A stretch of 64,000 nt of DNA, taken from NCBI GenBank assembly GCA_964007475.1, contig OZ023274.1:10131376-10195375 (forward strand), read 5' to 3'. Positions 1 to 10,900 of the stretch are shown here, in pieces. Below the pieces are notes generated by a model that made no database searches, was not told the DNA's origin, and saw only the letters and a program-made list of their open reading frames with translations. How positions within the stretch are numbered: the first letter of the stretch is position 1; the number at the start of each line of letters is the position of its first letter. Both the position numbers and the translations under genes were made by a program. The stretch comes from Hybos culiciformis (taxonomy: Eukaryota > Arthropoda > Insecta > Diptera > Hybotidae).

Positions 1-39
1 TTTTCAACATCTTCAATTAGTTTTTTGGTAGCTCTAGAT
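1..39 (-). CDS. DONSON: DONSON exon 4 continued beyond the transposon (window edge)
   Basis: After removal of the hAT element and one copy of the 8-bp duplication, the minus-strand frame continues without a break as SRATKKLIEDVE and runs off the window at position 1. The conserved C-terminal part of the family should lie outside the window. As the sequence stands, this part is cut off from the rest of the gene by the stop inside the element. Confidence 0.7.
32..39. repeat. Target-site duplication, left copy
   Basis: CTCTAGAT, identical to 761-768, flanks the hAT element 40-760. It is part of the original DONSON exon. Confidence 0.93.
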
Positions 40-760
40 CAGTGGTTCTTAACCGGTGGTGCACGCACCCCTTAGGGGTGCGAGCTTGAATATTTGGGGG
101 TGCGAAATTGTAATTTTCCAAATTCACGTGTAGCTAGCAAAATAAAAAACTAATCTTAAAAATTCATTTTGGTTAGTAAATTTTTTATTCACAAAACATT
201 TTTTAAATATGTTTGTAAATTATAAACCATAGAAACAAATTAATTTTTGTATTTTTTCTACAATTACAAAAATTCAAATGCGTTTCTATAGTGATTTTTA
301 TATTTCCTCGAAATTTTAGTTGATTGTTGCGATTATTCTTAGAAATATAAATACTGATTCGAACATTACATTGAATAAAGATTTAAAAATAATTGAATTT
401 TAGTGTTGATTATTACAAGTTTGAATTTTTGTGTTGAATATTAAAAGTTAAATATTAATAATAAAACAATTAATACAAGTTAATTTTACAAGTTTAGTTG
501 AATATTTATATTCTAATTATTAGAATATAATTTGGTACATTAAAGTCAAATTCAAAAGGTAAGCTAAAATATAGCAATAATAGATAGAAGTTTAATATTT
601 TTTTAGTGTTTTATTAAAAAATTTAATTTAGTATAAAAAATATGTTTTGCATAATGTTTGTTTTTTAATTTATATAAGTCAATAATTTCTGGTAAGGGGT
701 GCGAGAATATTGTTTGAAAATTTTAGGGGTGCCGGTAGCTAAAAAGGTTAAGAACCACTG
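40..760. mobile_element. Non-autonomous hAT element inserted in a DONSON exon
   Basis: The 721-bp element has perfect 15-bp inverted ends CAGTGGTTCTTAACC and is flanked by the 8-bp duplication CTCTAGAT (32-39 and 761-768). The subterminal regions carry several GGGGTGCG words in both halves, which could be transposase-binding repeats. The interior is AT-rich and holds no transposase. The ends resemble Charlie/Buster-type hAT termini, and the duplication fits the nnnTAnnn pattern reported for Buster-group hATs. Identical duplications and perfect inverted ends suggest a fairly recent insertion. Confidence 0.95.
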
Positions 761-2711
761 CTCTAGATAATGCCCGTGTACTACGTTGAGCTGCTAATGT
801 TATACTAAAAGCATCCTTACTTTCACACAATAATGATGAAACATGAGGCAATAAATGAGGCAGAATAACTCCTTTTAATTCTATACTAAAATAATCCGTT
901 CCATCGTTTCGAACTTTACTTGAACGTGCATTGAGAGTTTGCATTGTAGCTTTTGGAAATGCTACTGGTGCAAATAATGTTGGTGGAACTCCTGCTAATC
1001 GGCCTACGCCGGTTATGGTGCTTTTTGCATTCAATAAGAAATTAAAAAAAGCCTGACATTCAACACCCTCTATTAAAATAATCGATTCATCATTCAAATC
1101 ATTATCGATTTCTTCATTAATTCTTTTTCGAGATTCAGTAGAGCTTATTTTCTTTATTTCATTTTCATCAATTCCAAGGCTTTCAAGCCAAGCCTCGTCT
1201 TCTAAATCATCTTCGTCTTCATTTGGTTCCACCCCGGAATCCTTTGATGTTCCATCCTAAAAAATTAAGTAATAAAAAATAAAATGAGTTAAAACATTTT
1301 TATAACTGAACAATTTATCAAAATTTTCTGTGAAAAATCACTTACTAAAGTAGTATCTTCAGACTTAAATTTTCTTTCGTTTGATTTGTTCAATGATTGA
1401 GATTTTAATGGCAATGTGTATTCAATTTCTTCTTTTTGAAATGCTGCACGCATACCTCTTGATGTTGGTGTCATTAAAGCATGTGGCTCAACTCTGCCAC
1501 CAACACCTGCAGCTCTGAACAAAACAGTAAATGTGTTTGCACACAAATAAAAATAAGGACATTGTCTTGCACGAACTAATTGAAATAATCCTCGAAAACT
1601 GTCTAGCCAATCTTTAGATAAACTTTCACGTTCTCTTTCTCCAATTAAAATTCCAATATTATCTTTACTATTTCGTGGGAACAATGTCATCCATGGTAAA
1701 TGAGGATGTTGCCAATAGTGAATAGCTTGATGAAAACGAGTTCCAAGAGATAGGTCTAAGTTCGTAGAAGTTGATTTCGAATCAATACATCGAACAAAAC
1801 CAGTAATCCCACTCGCCTCTTGATTAGTTTTCAAAGCTTTTGGTGGGGGCAAAGGAGTTTCGCACAAAATCCGCATACGAGTTTTTAGACTCCAATCTAT
1901 AGGAAGTCGTTCGCCAGTTTTTTGCTGTTCGTCATCAGAATCTTCGGGCTCATCAAAAATATTAGCGAAACTATTGGCATCAAATGGTTTTAAAATTAAG
2001 CCTGTGGGTTCTTGATTTTGATTGTCTTCGGGACGAAGTGATTCATCATTTGATGTTTTTTGTTTCTTGCATTCATCCTTGACATTTCTTAAATAAAAAC
2101 CAAAATATGGGTTAAATAATGTTTGTTAAAGTTGATGGGTATTTTCGGAATCGAACCAACCCTTAGATTGGATTGACTTCACGAAATTATTTTTAGTATC
2201 TAGGTATTTGGTTATTAAAACGTACCCATAGATTTCATTCAACATTTAGTAATTAGGTAGAAGAAGGTAACGTCTATTTGAAGTTATTGTAATTAATAAA
2301 TTAATTAATTACTTAGTCAAAATGTCAACCTTGTTTATTTGTTCGACGACTACGTTATTATGTCAAATTTAAGTAAATATTGCGTAATTGAATTAGGTAC
2401 CTAGGTAATATTTTCAAAAACTAGTAGGTAACTTGTCTTTTTTTTAAAAACTTACTTTGCAAATGGATTTTTTCTTTTTTGAGCCACAACAACTTCAAGA
2501 AGGTTGTCTTCTTCTTTTTGGTTCGTCGGTTCAGATATTTTCTTATCAAAACGAGAACTCAATGCCTTTTTCCGTAATCTAAGGCGTTGAATTTTGAGCA
2601 ACTACAATAATGAAATATTATTAGAATTTCTAAAAAATTTGAGACATTCTTTTCTCTTACCTCATTAGGAGTTTTCCATGTTTGTGATAAATTAAATGTA
2701 TTATCAGTCAT
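723..2711 (-). CDS. DONSON: DONSON / humpty dumpty replication protein, C-terminus broken by a transposon
   Basis: Four coding exons can be read on the minus strand: 2711-2661, 2601-2456, 2087-1346 and from 1256 leftwards, joined by GT/AG introns whose phases (0, 2, 0) all match. The start ATG is at 2711-2709. The product resembles animal DONSON, a nuclear replication-fork protein that helps assemble and protect the CMG helicase and is essential in animals studied. Recognisable blocks are NPFA (about residue 62), LPIDWSLKTR (127-136), TRFHQAIHYWQHP (about 182-194), CPYFY (242-246), FTVLFRAAG (252-260) and GVPPTLFAPVAFPKATMQ (402-419). An acidic stretch starts exon 4. At 768 the frame runs into a hAT element and ends with about 12 element residues and a stop at 723-725, giving about 490 residues, against about 566 in human. 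No other frameshift or stop is seen. Family identity is sure; whether this allele works is not. Confidence 0.93.
761..768. repeat. Target-site duplication, right copy
   Basis: CTCTAGAT, identical to 32-39. It is the last exon sequence before the element-derived tail is read. Confidence 0.93.
769..1256 (-). CDS. DONSON: DONSON coding exon 4, part upstream of the transposon
   Basis: The exon begins after a TTTTTTAG acceptor at 1257-1258 and runs in phase 0 with exon 3. It encodes an acidic region (EPNEDEDDLEDEAW), then the conserved GVGRLAGVPPTLFAPVAF and ATMQTLNARSSKV blocks and PHLLPHVSSLL. The target duplication of the hAT element covers 761-768. A GTAAGG at 820-815 inside the exon could act as a cryptic donor, but the conserved frame continues through it, so I treat it as exonic. 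Confidence 0.88.
1346..2087 (-). CDS. DONSON: DONSON coding exon 3 (central conserved domain)
   Basis: A 742-bp exon with acceptor TTTAAG at 2090-2088 and a GTAAGT donor at 1345-1340, ending in phase 0. It carries the acidic linker (IFDEPEDSDDEQQ), then LPIDWSLKTR, the YWQHPHLPWMTLFPRN block, CPYFYLCANTFTVLFRAAG and PTSRGMRAAF, all colinear with human DONSON. It is the longest stretch of clearly conserved coding sequence in the window. Confidence 0.9.
2456..2601 (-). CDS. DONSON: DONSON coding exon 2
   Basis: A 146-bp exon between a TTATTGTAG acceptor and a GTAAGT donor (2455-2450). It encodes a basic, probably disordered N-terminal segment (LLKIQRLRLRKKALSSRFDK near its start) and ends in KRKNPFAK, which matches the RRNPFARLDN region of vertebrate DONSON. 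It leaves two bases of a codon, completed by the first base of exon 3. Confidence 0.82.
2661..2711 (-). CDS. DONSON: DONSON coding exon 1
   Basis: This is a 51-bp exon of 17 codons, starting at the first ATG and ending before a GTAAGA donor (2660-2655). It encodes a short hydrophilic leader, MTDNTFNLSQTWKTPNE. It is followed by a 59-bp intron ending in TTGTAG. The start is supported because exon 2 continues in phase 0 and reaches the NPFA motif in the same frame. No TATA box or clear initiator stands out just upstream, so the transcription start is not defined. Confidence 0.75.
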
Positions 2712-3064
2712 ATTTTTTTAACATTTAATTTTTAATAAATTAATAATGAAATTAAAATTTAAAATATAACTAAGAATAAAAATAATCAGTTTCTTGATTC
2801 AAAATTTTCTATTTTTCTAATTTTAAAATTTTCTATTTGTCAATAATAAATAAATTGTTTGTTTTGATAGATTAGGGCTGCCGGTGTGAAATAAATAAAA
2901 ATAAACTATAATAATGTGACGTAACAGAGTGAATGCTTATACCACATACAAATAAAATGTAAAACAGACGAATAAGTTCTCGCAACTTTTTTGATATGAA
3001 GTATTAATTAATTAGCTTCATTTGTAAAAATATTCATAAATCTAAATAGAAGTTACAATACATA

Positions 3065-3207
3065 GTAGGCCTTCATCCGAAAAGAACTTGAAATTCAGAA
3101 TTTCAAATTCCTAATGTATTTTGTTACTGTAAAAGTGTTGAGATTCCAATTAGAATAATGAAATGACTAACAAAATTCATTGTGAATTCGAAATTCTGAA
3201 GCCCTAC
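3065..3207. mobile_element. Short MITE with TA duplication
   Basis: A 143-bp palindromic unit whose ends are GTAGGCCTTCA and, on the other strand, GTAGGGCTTCA, flanked by TA (3063-3064 and 3208-3209). The arms stay similar inwards (AATTC and TTTTGTTA words on both sides). Size and TA flanks fit a Tc1/mariner-type MITE. It has no coding capacity. The TA duplication is too short to be strong evidence alone. Confidence 0.6.
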
Positions 3208-3606
3208 TATTAAATGGACCTGGTCGACAGCAATCATTATTATAATATTTTACGATCATCAATAACTCATTCACGGGCAGATCTGTAACGCTTTATAATA
3301 TATTTCCTACTGCCTAAAAAAAGATTAGTCTTATGCGTCTGAGTTTATGCAATTTTAAAAATATTCAATAATACCATATTAACATTAACCAAAAATGTGT
3401 TTACAAATTTTATATATGAAAATAACTCTATATCTATATGATTGTTTTTCATAATGAAGAAAGTTGTACGAACTTCTTCGTTATTTATTATATAATATAT
3501 TGTGTAATAATATATATAGAGTTAAAAGATTGTGGAAGCGAAGTAAATGGTACTTAATAATTGGATGAGTACAAATCTGAAAAAAAAACTCAAACTTCAA
3601 ACTTAC

Positions 3607-3720
3607 GTATGGAAAACAGAATACTGTATGCCAAAGAATAAAGAATTGAACAAAGGAAACATACCTACCAAATAAAATAAAAACATAAAAAACTGGTTCT
3701 TCGTACGTAGGTACTTGTCC
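3607..3720 (-). CDS. Possible exon of an unrecognised hydrophobic protein
   Basis: A 114-bp segment between TTATTTTCCAG and a GTAAGT donor (3606-3601) is open in one frame: 38 codons, phase 0 at both ends, GQVPTYEEPVFYVFILFGR followed by a hydrophobic stretch ending FCFPY. The surrounding open frame starts at an ATG at 3816 and would also give a 111-residue hydrophobic peptide if read without splicing. I do not recognise a family. It lies 0.9 kb upstream of the DONSON start on the same strand. AT-rich DNA often mimics hydrophobic peptides, so this stays a weak candidate. Confidence 0.2.
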
Positions 3721-5684
3721 CTGGAAAATAATTTGAAAGCAAAATAACTTCATAAAACAAAAAAAAATATTTATAGAGATCGAAGACGCTGTTTTTATGT
3801 TGCTGTCCATGTTCATTTCTCATAACTAATTATGAAATATTTTGTGTAAATGTTGTGTTTGTTTCTAATATTTCCTAGATGTTTTTAATGTTACACTGAT
3901 ATCAATTATACTTATAACAAATTCTTATTTTTTTAAATCGAAAATAATAAGAATGGCGCTATTTTGGAAATTTTCAAAGTATAATTTTATTATAAGGTAA
4001 AAAAAATGTTCAATACAACCCAAAACAATTCTATTAAAGAACCCCAAACGATTTTACTATACAAATTATTTAACTTACAGAAAAATAATAAAAACATTAT
4101 TTAATAATTGTGGCATAGCTCTCGACACAATTTAAATTTTTTTTTCAATATTTTTTTTTTCATGAAGTTCTTCAGGCTTACATTTAAGCTTACATTTAAG
4201 TTTCACTGCAAAGAAGAAAAGTGAAGCTTGACAAGCTTAACGAGGGTGCTTGAGCACCTAAGTATAAAAGATTTTATTCCGAAAGTTCTTAGCTCACTAG
4301 GCAGAAATATATACACTTATATTAACATTATATACTTACCTAATGCTTTTGGGAATATTAAGTTCTAATATTTCAAAGAATATACAAATAATGTTTATAA
4401 TTTATCTATCACCTTATAATTTCTTATACGTTGAACATTTCATTAGTTTAGAAGATTTGAAGAGGACAATTTAACCAAAAAGAAAACAATAAATTGCATA
4501 GATTTGCAATATAAGATAAAAAATAGAATTCTATTTTGTAACAGTGGGTGTTATTAATAATTCTATAATATATTATTGTGTGCTTGTTGAAAAATAATAA
4601 TATAAAAAATTTTATGCGAAAACTGAAATTTATATGTATTATTGTATACATATTTAAGTTTTACATATTTATTTTTTATATAAATAAAGATTTTCATCTT
4701 TAATTTATTATATAAAAAAAAAAAATTAAAAATATTCGCCATTATGAAATTTGATTCTAAGTATTTTCTAGATAGAAAGATATTTTAATTACAAGAAAAA
4801 AAATGTTAATGTCTGATATTTAATGGGATTGTTTGTTTATTTATTTAATGAAAAAAAAAAAATAAATAAATATATAACATATTGTTTTGTTGGCTTCGAG
4901 GATATATTGTTGTGTTACAAAATATACATATATATCTCTGCATCATCAGCTTAAATGAACCATTACTTGTATTCAGACATTTTTTAATTTTATTTAATAA
5001 TATACTATATCTTTATTAAACTAATTTAAATACTTTATTTAAATTTTAAGCAAAAGATTTCCTGGTTTCTCAAACAACTAAAACTTAAATAACAAAATCG
5101 TCGGCAATTGCCACAGTTATGGTTATAATAAAAGTACATATTTAGAATATTCTTAAACAAAATAAATAATAATAATAATATCTAAATCTATAATCGATCA
5201 ATGTTATGATATGATGGAAGTTCTTTTCCAAACTATTATAATAAAATTCTTAAAAAATCCTTAAAAAATCATTAAAAAACATTTAAAATTATTTTTTTTT
5301 TTTTTTTTCAAGATTTCAAGGTTGGTAAAAGATATTTTCATAACTTCATATTTTTTTTTAAAGAAGGATAATAAAGTTATATAATATACAATTAATTGAA
5401 AAGCGCCTGATTTGGGAATCCAAATGAAATCTTTGGGAGAAACTTGAAAACGTATGTAAGAAATTATTGAATTCTTATCAATTAGTATGTGAATTCCAAA
5501 TAGTAGCAGTGGTATATTTTCATATTTTTGTTCAACATTTATACGTTTTAGCTAAGCTTTATATTTTTGCCAAATAGAGGACCCTTTTAAGTATATTTTT
5601 TGAATTAAAATTTGAGATATTTAGTTTTCTAAAAGTCTATACTTTTAATGACACGTCGTATCGTCAGAAATGTTGTAGACAATG

Positions 5685-5692
5685 TTGTAGAC
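5685..5692. repeat. Target-site duplication, left copy
   Basis: TTGTAGAC, identical to 6509-6516; nnnTAnnn pattern. Confidence 0.92.
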
Positions 5693-6508
5693 CAGTGGTA
5701 CGCAAACTTTTTACCTCCCGGCACAAAATAGAAAAAAAAAAAAGTCAAGGCACAAATAGAAAGAATGTATCTTTTATATAGAATTTTTTTAATAAAATGA
5801 AATTACATGTATATATTTTATTTAATGGGATGAGTGCGCTTGTTTTTTGGCTCAAATAAATTTTATACGTGGTTCGATTTTTGTTAAACAAACTCGCAGC
5901 TCATCATCCAACATTAGCAATCGCTGTCTCTTTTTAGATTTAATCTCTGTGAGTGCAGAGAATCCGAATTCGCACAGATATGAGGATCCAAATGGCAGCA
6001 AAGATTTGATGGCTTTTAAACTAAAATCAGGATATTGATTTTTTACGAAACTCCAAAATTCTGGCAAGTCCTTCTCAGCAAGCGCAGCTTTCAAAACTAC
6101 ATCATTTTTCAATTCAATGAGTTTTTCTTCTTCTGCCAAAGACAGAGACACATCATTGTGGCATATGAATGGATTTATCACCCAACCATATTGTGAAGTA
6201 TCAAGCGACGGAAAATATTTGGAGAAAGATGAAAAAAGATTTTGCAATGTTTCATAGATTTGGTTCATTATTTTGCTCTGATTTTGAGAAGCATGGACAC
6301 CTGGCAAAAATTCAATGTTATTTTTTTTGTCTGTCTGATCCAAAGTTGCAGTTTTTCAAATAACTACAAAAAAAATATTTTAACTTCTTTTTTTTATTAT
6401 ATAACTAAAAAAAAATATTTTCGTACTAAATATTTTCGCATTAGCGGCACAATTTAAATTCTTTTACGGCACACTAATATGCCGCGGCACATAGTTTGCG
6501 TACCACTG
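5693..6508. mobile_element. Internally deleted hAT element with a transposase remnant
   Basis: The 816-bp element is flanked by an exact 8-bp duplication TTGTAGAC (5685-5692 and 6509-6516). Its inverted ends share CAGTGGTACGCAAACT, with GC-rich GGCAC-containing subterminal sequence on both sides. It keeps only the last part of a transposase on the minus strand. The left flank also shows an extra copy of the target word at 5673-5680, so the site sits in a small local repeat. Confidence 0.95.
5852..6343 (-). pseudogene. hAT transposase C-terminal remnant (SCAND3/ZBED5-like)
   Basis: This 163-codon frame has no internal stop. Its last 100 residues match the C-terminal dimerisation region of hAT transposases of the SCAND3/ZBED5/FAM200 type: NPFICHNDVSLSLAEEEKLI, ELKND, FWSFVKNQYPDFSLKAIKSL, LPFGSSYLCEFGFSAL and LRVCLTKIEPRIKFI. 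The BED finger and the catalytic DDE core, several hundred residues in the family, are missing, so it cannot transpose by itself. The first about 50 residues are variable. The remnant lies entirely within the element. Its uninterrupted frame suggests recent origin by internal deletion rather than long decay. Confidence 0.9.
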
Positions 6509-6516
6509 TTGTAGAC
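6509..6516. repeat. Target-site duplication, right copy
   Basis: TTGTAGAC, identical to 5685-5692. Confidence 0.92.
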
Positions 6517-7004
6517 AAATGTAGGTAGGTAGACAATTTTAGCTTTTTGAATTTTCTCGCTCTGATGAAGACAAATGTGAGCGAAATCTTCGTTGAAAGT
6601 GTAAAGCACATCACAAAATTCAAAGAATTAAAAATTCATTATTTAGAAAAAGCTATTTTTTATCGATACTCTACATAAGTAGGTATTACTATAAACTTTA
6701 TACAATATCATGGTAGGTTCACTTAGAACAAAATTAATTTCAGTTTTCTTAATGTGTTTCACCTTTCAACCACATGCGGCGCTCTTGTTTGTTTACGTTT
6801 TGTTTTATTGTCAACCCAGCCGGCTGAGCTTTTTTTCTTATTTATTATTTTTTTTGAAATAAAAGCGTTTGGACGTGTAGGTGATTTATTTTGAGAAAAA
6901 ATCATAAATATCTGGTAGAAATAAATGAATAAATAAATAAATAAAAAAGTTGAATATATTTGAATTTTAATTGTGGATTTATTGGAATTTAAGTTAATTT
7001 AAGA

Positions 7005-7023
7005 TTAATAATAATAATAATAA
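7005..7023. repeat. AAT microsatellite
   Basis: About six tandem TAA units. Confidence 0.8.
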
Positions 7024-7909
7024 ATTTAAGATTATACATTTAATTTAGTAATTAATAATTATTGCAATAAAATAAATAGAATTTTAAGTGAAAATGTTAG
7101 AACACAATGTGATATGAACTAAAAAAATTAAGAAAATAAAAACTTTGCTATAAAAATAAATTTATCTTTTATTCATAACTAATCTCCTTTTTTTCCTGCA
7201 AATTTGAATTTTAATAATTTTATTTGGAATATTAGAAATAAATTGCCACCTACAAAAATTTTATTTTTTTAGTTCACCTTCCCTCCACAAACCCACCAGG
7301 CGCTGTAGTAGATCTTTTGAGTGGGCCATCTATTACTATATCTTATCTATGATACAATATATAGGAAACAATTTGTCTCGTAGCTCTGCTTAAGATTATT
7401 ATGTATAAAATTGCAATTGGAAATGATAAAATTATGTGATCAGAATATTGTAATTTAATCTGAAAATTGTGAAAAATCCAATTTTTGCGAATTTCCAAAG
7501 TGTAAAGAAAAGGGATCAAGCAGGTGGTATTATTTTTTTTGATTTAAAGAATGATGCGATGTTAATAGAGGGAAAATGCGGATTTTATTGGAAAAGTAGG
7601 ATAGATCAGAAATACTATATAAATTTTTCAATTAAAAATAGTCTCCAAGTTCCAATTACAGTAATAGTAGTATAGAAGAATCTTAACAATAAAGTAGTTT
7701 AATACAAGAACAGAACAACCATGGCCATTCTATTTAATTTTTTGAAGAAAAAAAATTGTTTTAGTTTTTTTTTCGAAGAATTAAATGTTTGTCAAATTTC
7801 TCATTTAATTGAATTCGGCATAATAAAAAAGTCTGGGTACTAAATTTCTAATATTTTTTATGCAACCTTATTTAATCTATAATTACTTTAATTCTAATTT
7901 ATTCAAATA

Positions 7910-7932
7910 TTCTTGAATGTTCCAGAATGTTC
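7910..7932. promoter_or_regulatory. Perfect five-unit heat-shock element
   Basis: Triplets TTC, GAA, TTC, GAA, TTC alternate with exactly two bases between each, the arrangement bound by trimeric HSF1. All 15 defined bases match. In DNA this poor in G and C, a match of this length is unlikely by chance. No heat-shock gene or clear promoter was found nearby, and the DONSON start is about 5 kb away on the other strand. It could serve an unrecognised transcript, possibly non-coding. Confidence 0.6.
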
Positions 7933-10900
7933 GACCTCTTTACAAATTCAACGTTTGAGAATTGTAGGTGAATATTTCTTAACTTTAGCTTCAGAAATGT
8001 GAACTTATACAATTATGTTGTTAATTCAATCGTTAATCTCAAATAATAATTTTACTCCACCTTAGTTTTAAGAATGATTATATATATATATATTTTTTTG
8101 TATTTTTAGTTTCAATCCTCAAGAATTTTGATCGATTATGATTGATGTAATGTGTTGCATAATAAATTATAGGGCTTTTTTCTGTTCTAGATCAACTTTG
8201 TAATTGTACATACTTACAGTATAGGTAACCGAAAATAAAATATGCTCAATGGCATAAGTAAATTTTATTTTTGGCGAATGAATTTGTCTATTTAAAAAAT
8301 TTTATTTATGAAAAATTTTAATTATGTAAAATTTGACACTTTAGTGTAAAATTTGACACCTTGGTCGCACTTAAAAATATTTCCATTTTTTCAAGTTCTT
8401 TTCATATCTGAGAAGTGGAGTTTGTAACAGTTCCAGGAAAAATTGCAAGTTTTTTTTTTGGATTTTTTCATGTTTCAGAAACAATTAATTGTAATTATTT
8501 GATTCAAATTTTCAAATTCAATTTATTTCTGTTATATTCTTCTTTAGCACAATATTTTAAATAATTAATAACTCATAGTATGTATCAAAATGTAGTTTTG
8601 ATGATACAATATTATGCCAAATAGATTATTATAATCTATACAAAAATTAATAAATTTTTTAGGTATAAATTAATATAAAAATTTTATATGTAATATCATA
8701 GGCTTTTAGAAAATTATTTTATTCTTAGATTAAAGTAAGACTCCTTATAAAAGAGAAAATGTGAATGTAACATGAAATGAGCATGAATACCAATCAAAAT
8801 ATTTCATTCGATCAACTGTAGTCATTAAAGGATATGCTTAAAATCGAGTTTTTAAGCCAGTATATCTAACAGACAGTAGTAATTACAGAAAAAATATATA
8901 TTTATACACAAATGTAATAAATATTAAATTTGATATAAACTTCATATAAAACATTCCAAAAAATTTAACTTCAACCAGCAACGAAGTCAATGAAAGTATA
9001 ATTAGCACAGAAAATTGAAAATTGAAATTAAATCTTTGTTGCATTCTTTTTGACAAATTTGAAGTTCTAATTTTAATAATTTATTTGCGAAAGAAACTAG
9101 ATTTTTATTTTTACATATATATTTGCTATCGCGATTATTAAACATAAAAACATTTTAATTTTCAATTTGTCGTAATAGTGGGCGTATTAATAACTGACAC
9201 GTGAGTTTCTTTGCAGATATTTAACATAGCACTCTTACACATTATATTATATATTTAAGTCCATTTTGTAAAGAAAATATTTTTTTTTGTTAAATAAATA
9301 ATTTCTAAGAAAAAGTAATATAACATTTGAGACATTGGGAAATTATTTAAATGACAAACATCAGCAAATCAGAATTCAAAGTTAACCACATCGAAGAAAT
9401 AGGAAACTGGGAAATTTTTAGTAAACTATGAATCTTGAATATACATTCCCATTTAGAAGTTTGTCAGATTTTACAAACAAGAAACAAATATTTTATCTCT
9501 TGAAAACATCCGAAATGCACAATTTTAGTTAAAGTGTTTTTTTTGTTTACACATACGCATACCTAATGATAATGATAATCTTATATTTCTAAATGATGGT
9601 ACTATTTAATTATTTCATAACTACAGATCTGAACTAGCTCGAATCATTTACGAATACAAAAATCAGTTCTTTGAATTTTTGGAAAAAAAAAAAAAAATAT
9701 TATGATAGAAAATCACACGCGTGGAATAATGAGATAGCAATTATTTAAACACAACGAGCCTTTGATCATTAAATTTTTGTATAAAAATTACTACATTTGA
9801 TTTATACCATATATATCACACTATAGCTATAGTGGTTGGTATTGTAAGGAAAAATAATTTTTATATTTATAATATATTATGTAAACGCGTATACATGCGG
9901 CAAGGACACAAATCAATGCACAAAGCGTCAATTAATAAATAAAAATATTTTCATTACACCATCAAAATAAAAACAGTTTGATATGGTGGCAAAAAGTAGT
10001 GCTAAATCCTTTTTCCCGTCAATCGCATTCATTAATAAACTAGGGTTGTTTTGTTATTAACATATAATTTTTATTTTTTTTTGATAGTGATATAACAATA
10101 TAACCATGTTAATTTATAACAGATGAATTAAAAATTTTACTAAATTATCAGACAAGATGGATACATCTAAAAGTGTATATCCTTTCTTTTTTTTTAAACA
10201 TAAATTTAAAAAATATTTGGAAAGTTAATAAAATTATTTTTGTATCCAATGTATACAAATTATAGGTATTATTTTATAGCTTTTCTAAATTTAAGAAAAT
10301 CTACCCTTCAAGAAGTTATTTATTTCATATCAATTAAACATTATACTAAAGAATGCTTATAAAAGTTTAGAACTTAAGATACTAATTATTCAAAAGAAAA
10401 GTTAAACTTTATATTCTTAATTTTCTTATTAACAAAACTTCAATTGAATAGAAAAAAATATAAAGATATTGAATTCAATCACAAACAATAATTTTTGCAT
10501 ATATTAAAAAGGAAATTTCAATCCAATGTGGAACTAACTAATATACGGCCTAAGAAATCTTGACTAAGTCCATTTAAATATTTATTCCCAATTCCTAAAT
10601 TTGCTCAATTTTCGATCAAAGATTGAAAACCATATTATCAGTTTATGTAAAATACCTTCAAGTAAAATAATTTTATTTTATCTATGTAGGTAGATACATA
10701 GATATTCAAATCACAACGAATTAGCAAGCATACAGACAATGATTATTTTATTTTTCCCTTGTAGAATTGGGTCGTTTAAAATGAGAAACCTTTTTTACCA
10801 CTATTTTTTAATTATTGAAAATGATTTTATTTTTAGTAGAAATAGGATGTAAGGCAAAACTTAAGAGTGGAAAAATTAAATCTGAAATTATTATTATTAT

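Larger units (their letters stand above)
3208..5692. other. Gene-free AT-rich stretch
   Basis: Apart from the weak exon candidate near 3.6 kb, I see no gene. It contains a 12-bp tandem copy (GCTTACATTTAA twice near 4170-4200), a small AAGYTTCACT hairpin just after it, a TATAAAAG at 4263-4270 with a loose initiator about 30 bp downstream, and poly-A/T runs. Confidence 0.6.

Noticed and set aside
2130..2235. tRNA-like piece: GGTTCGATTCC on the minus strand with ATGGGTA/TACCCAT ends
   Set aside because: No A-box, no D-arm or anticodon stem that fits, and the T-stem is imperfect. It lies in DONSON intron 2. It may be a tiny inverted repeat of about 100 bp, but evidence is thin.
4263..4300. TATAAAAG with an initiator-like TCACTA about 30 bp downstream
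   Set aside because: TATA-like words are abundant in this composition, and no coding sequence follows.
6535..6620. CTGATGAAGAC...GCGAAATCTTCG segment resembling the 3' end of some non-LTR retrotransposons
   Set aside because: The similarity is only a short word pattern. No reverse-transcriptase frame, poly-A end or target duplication can be seen.
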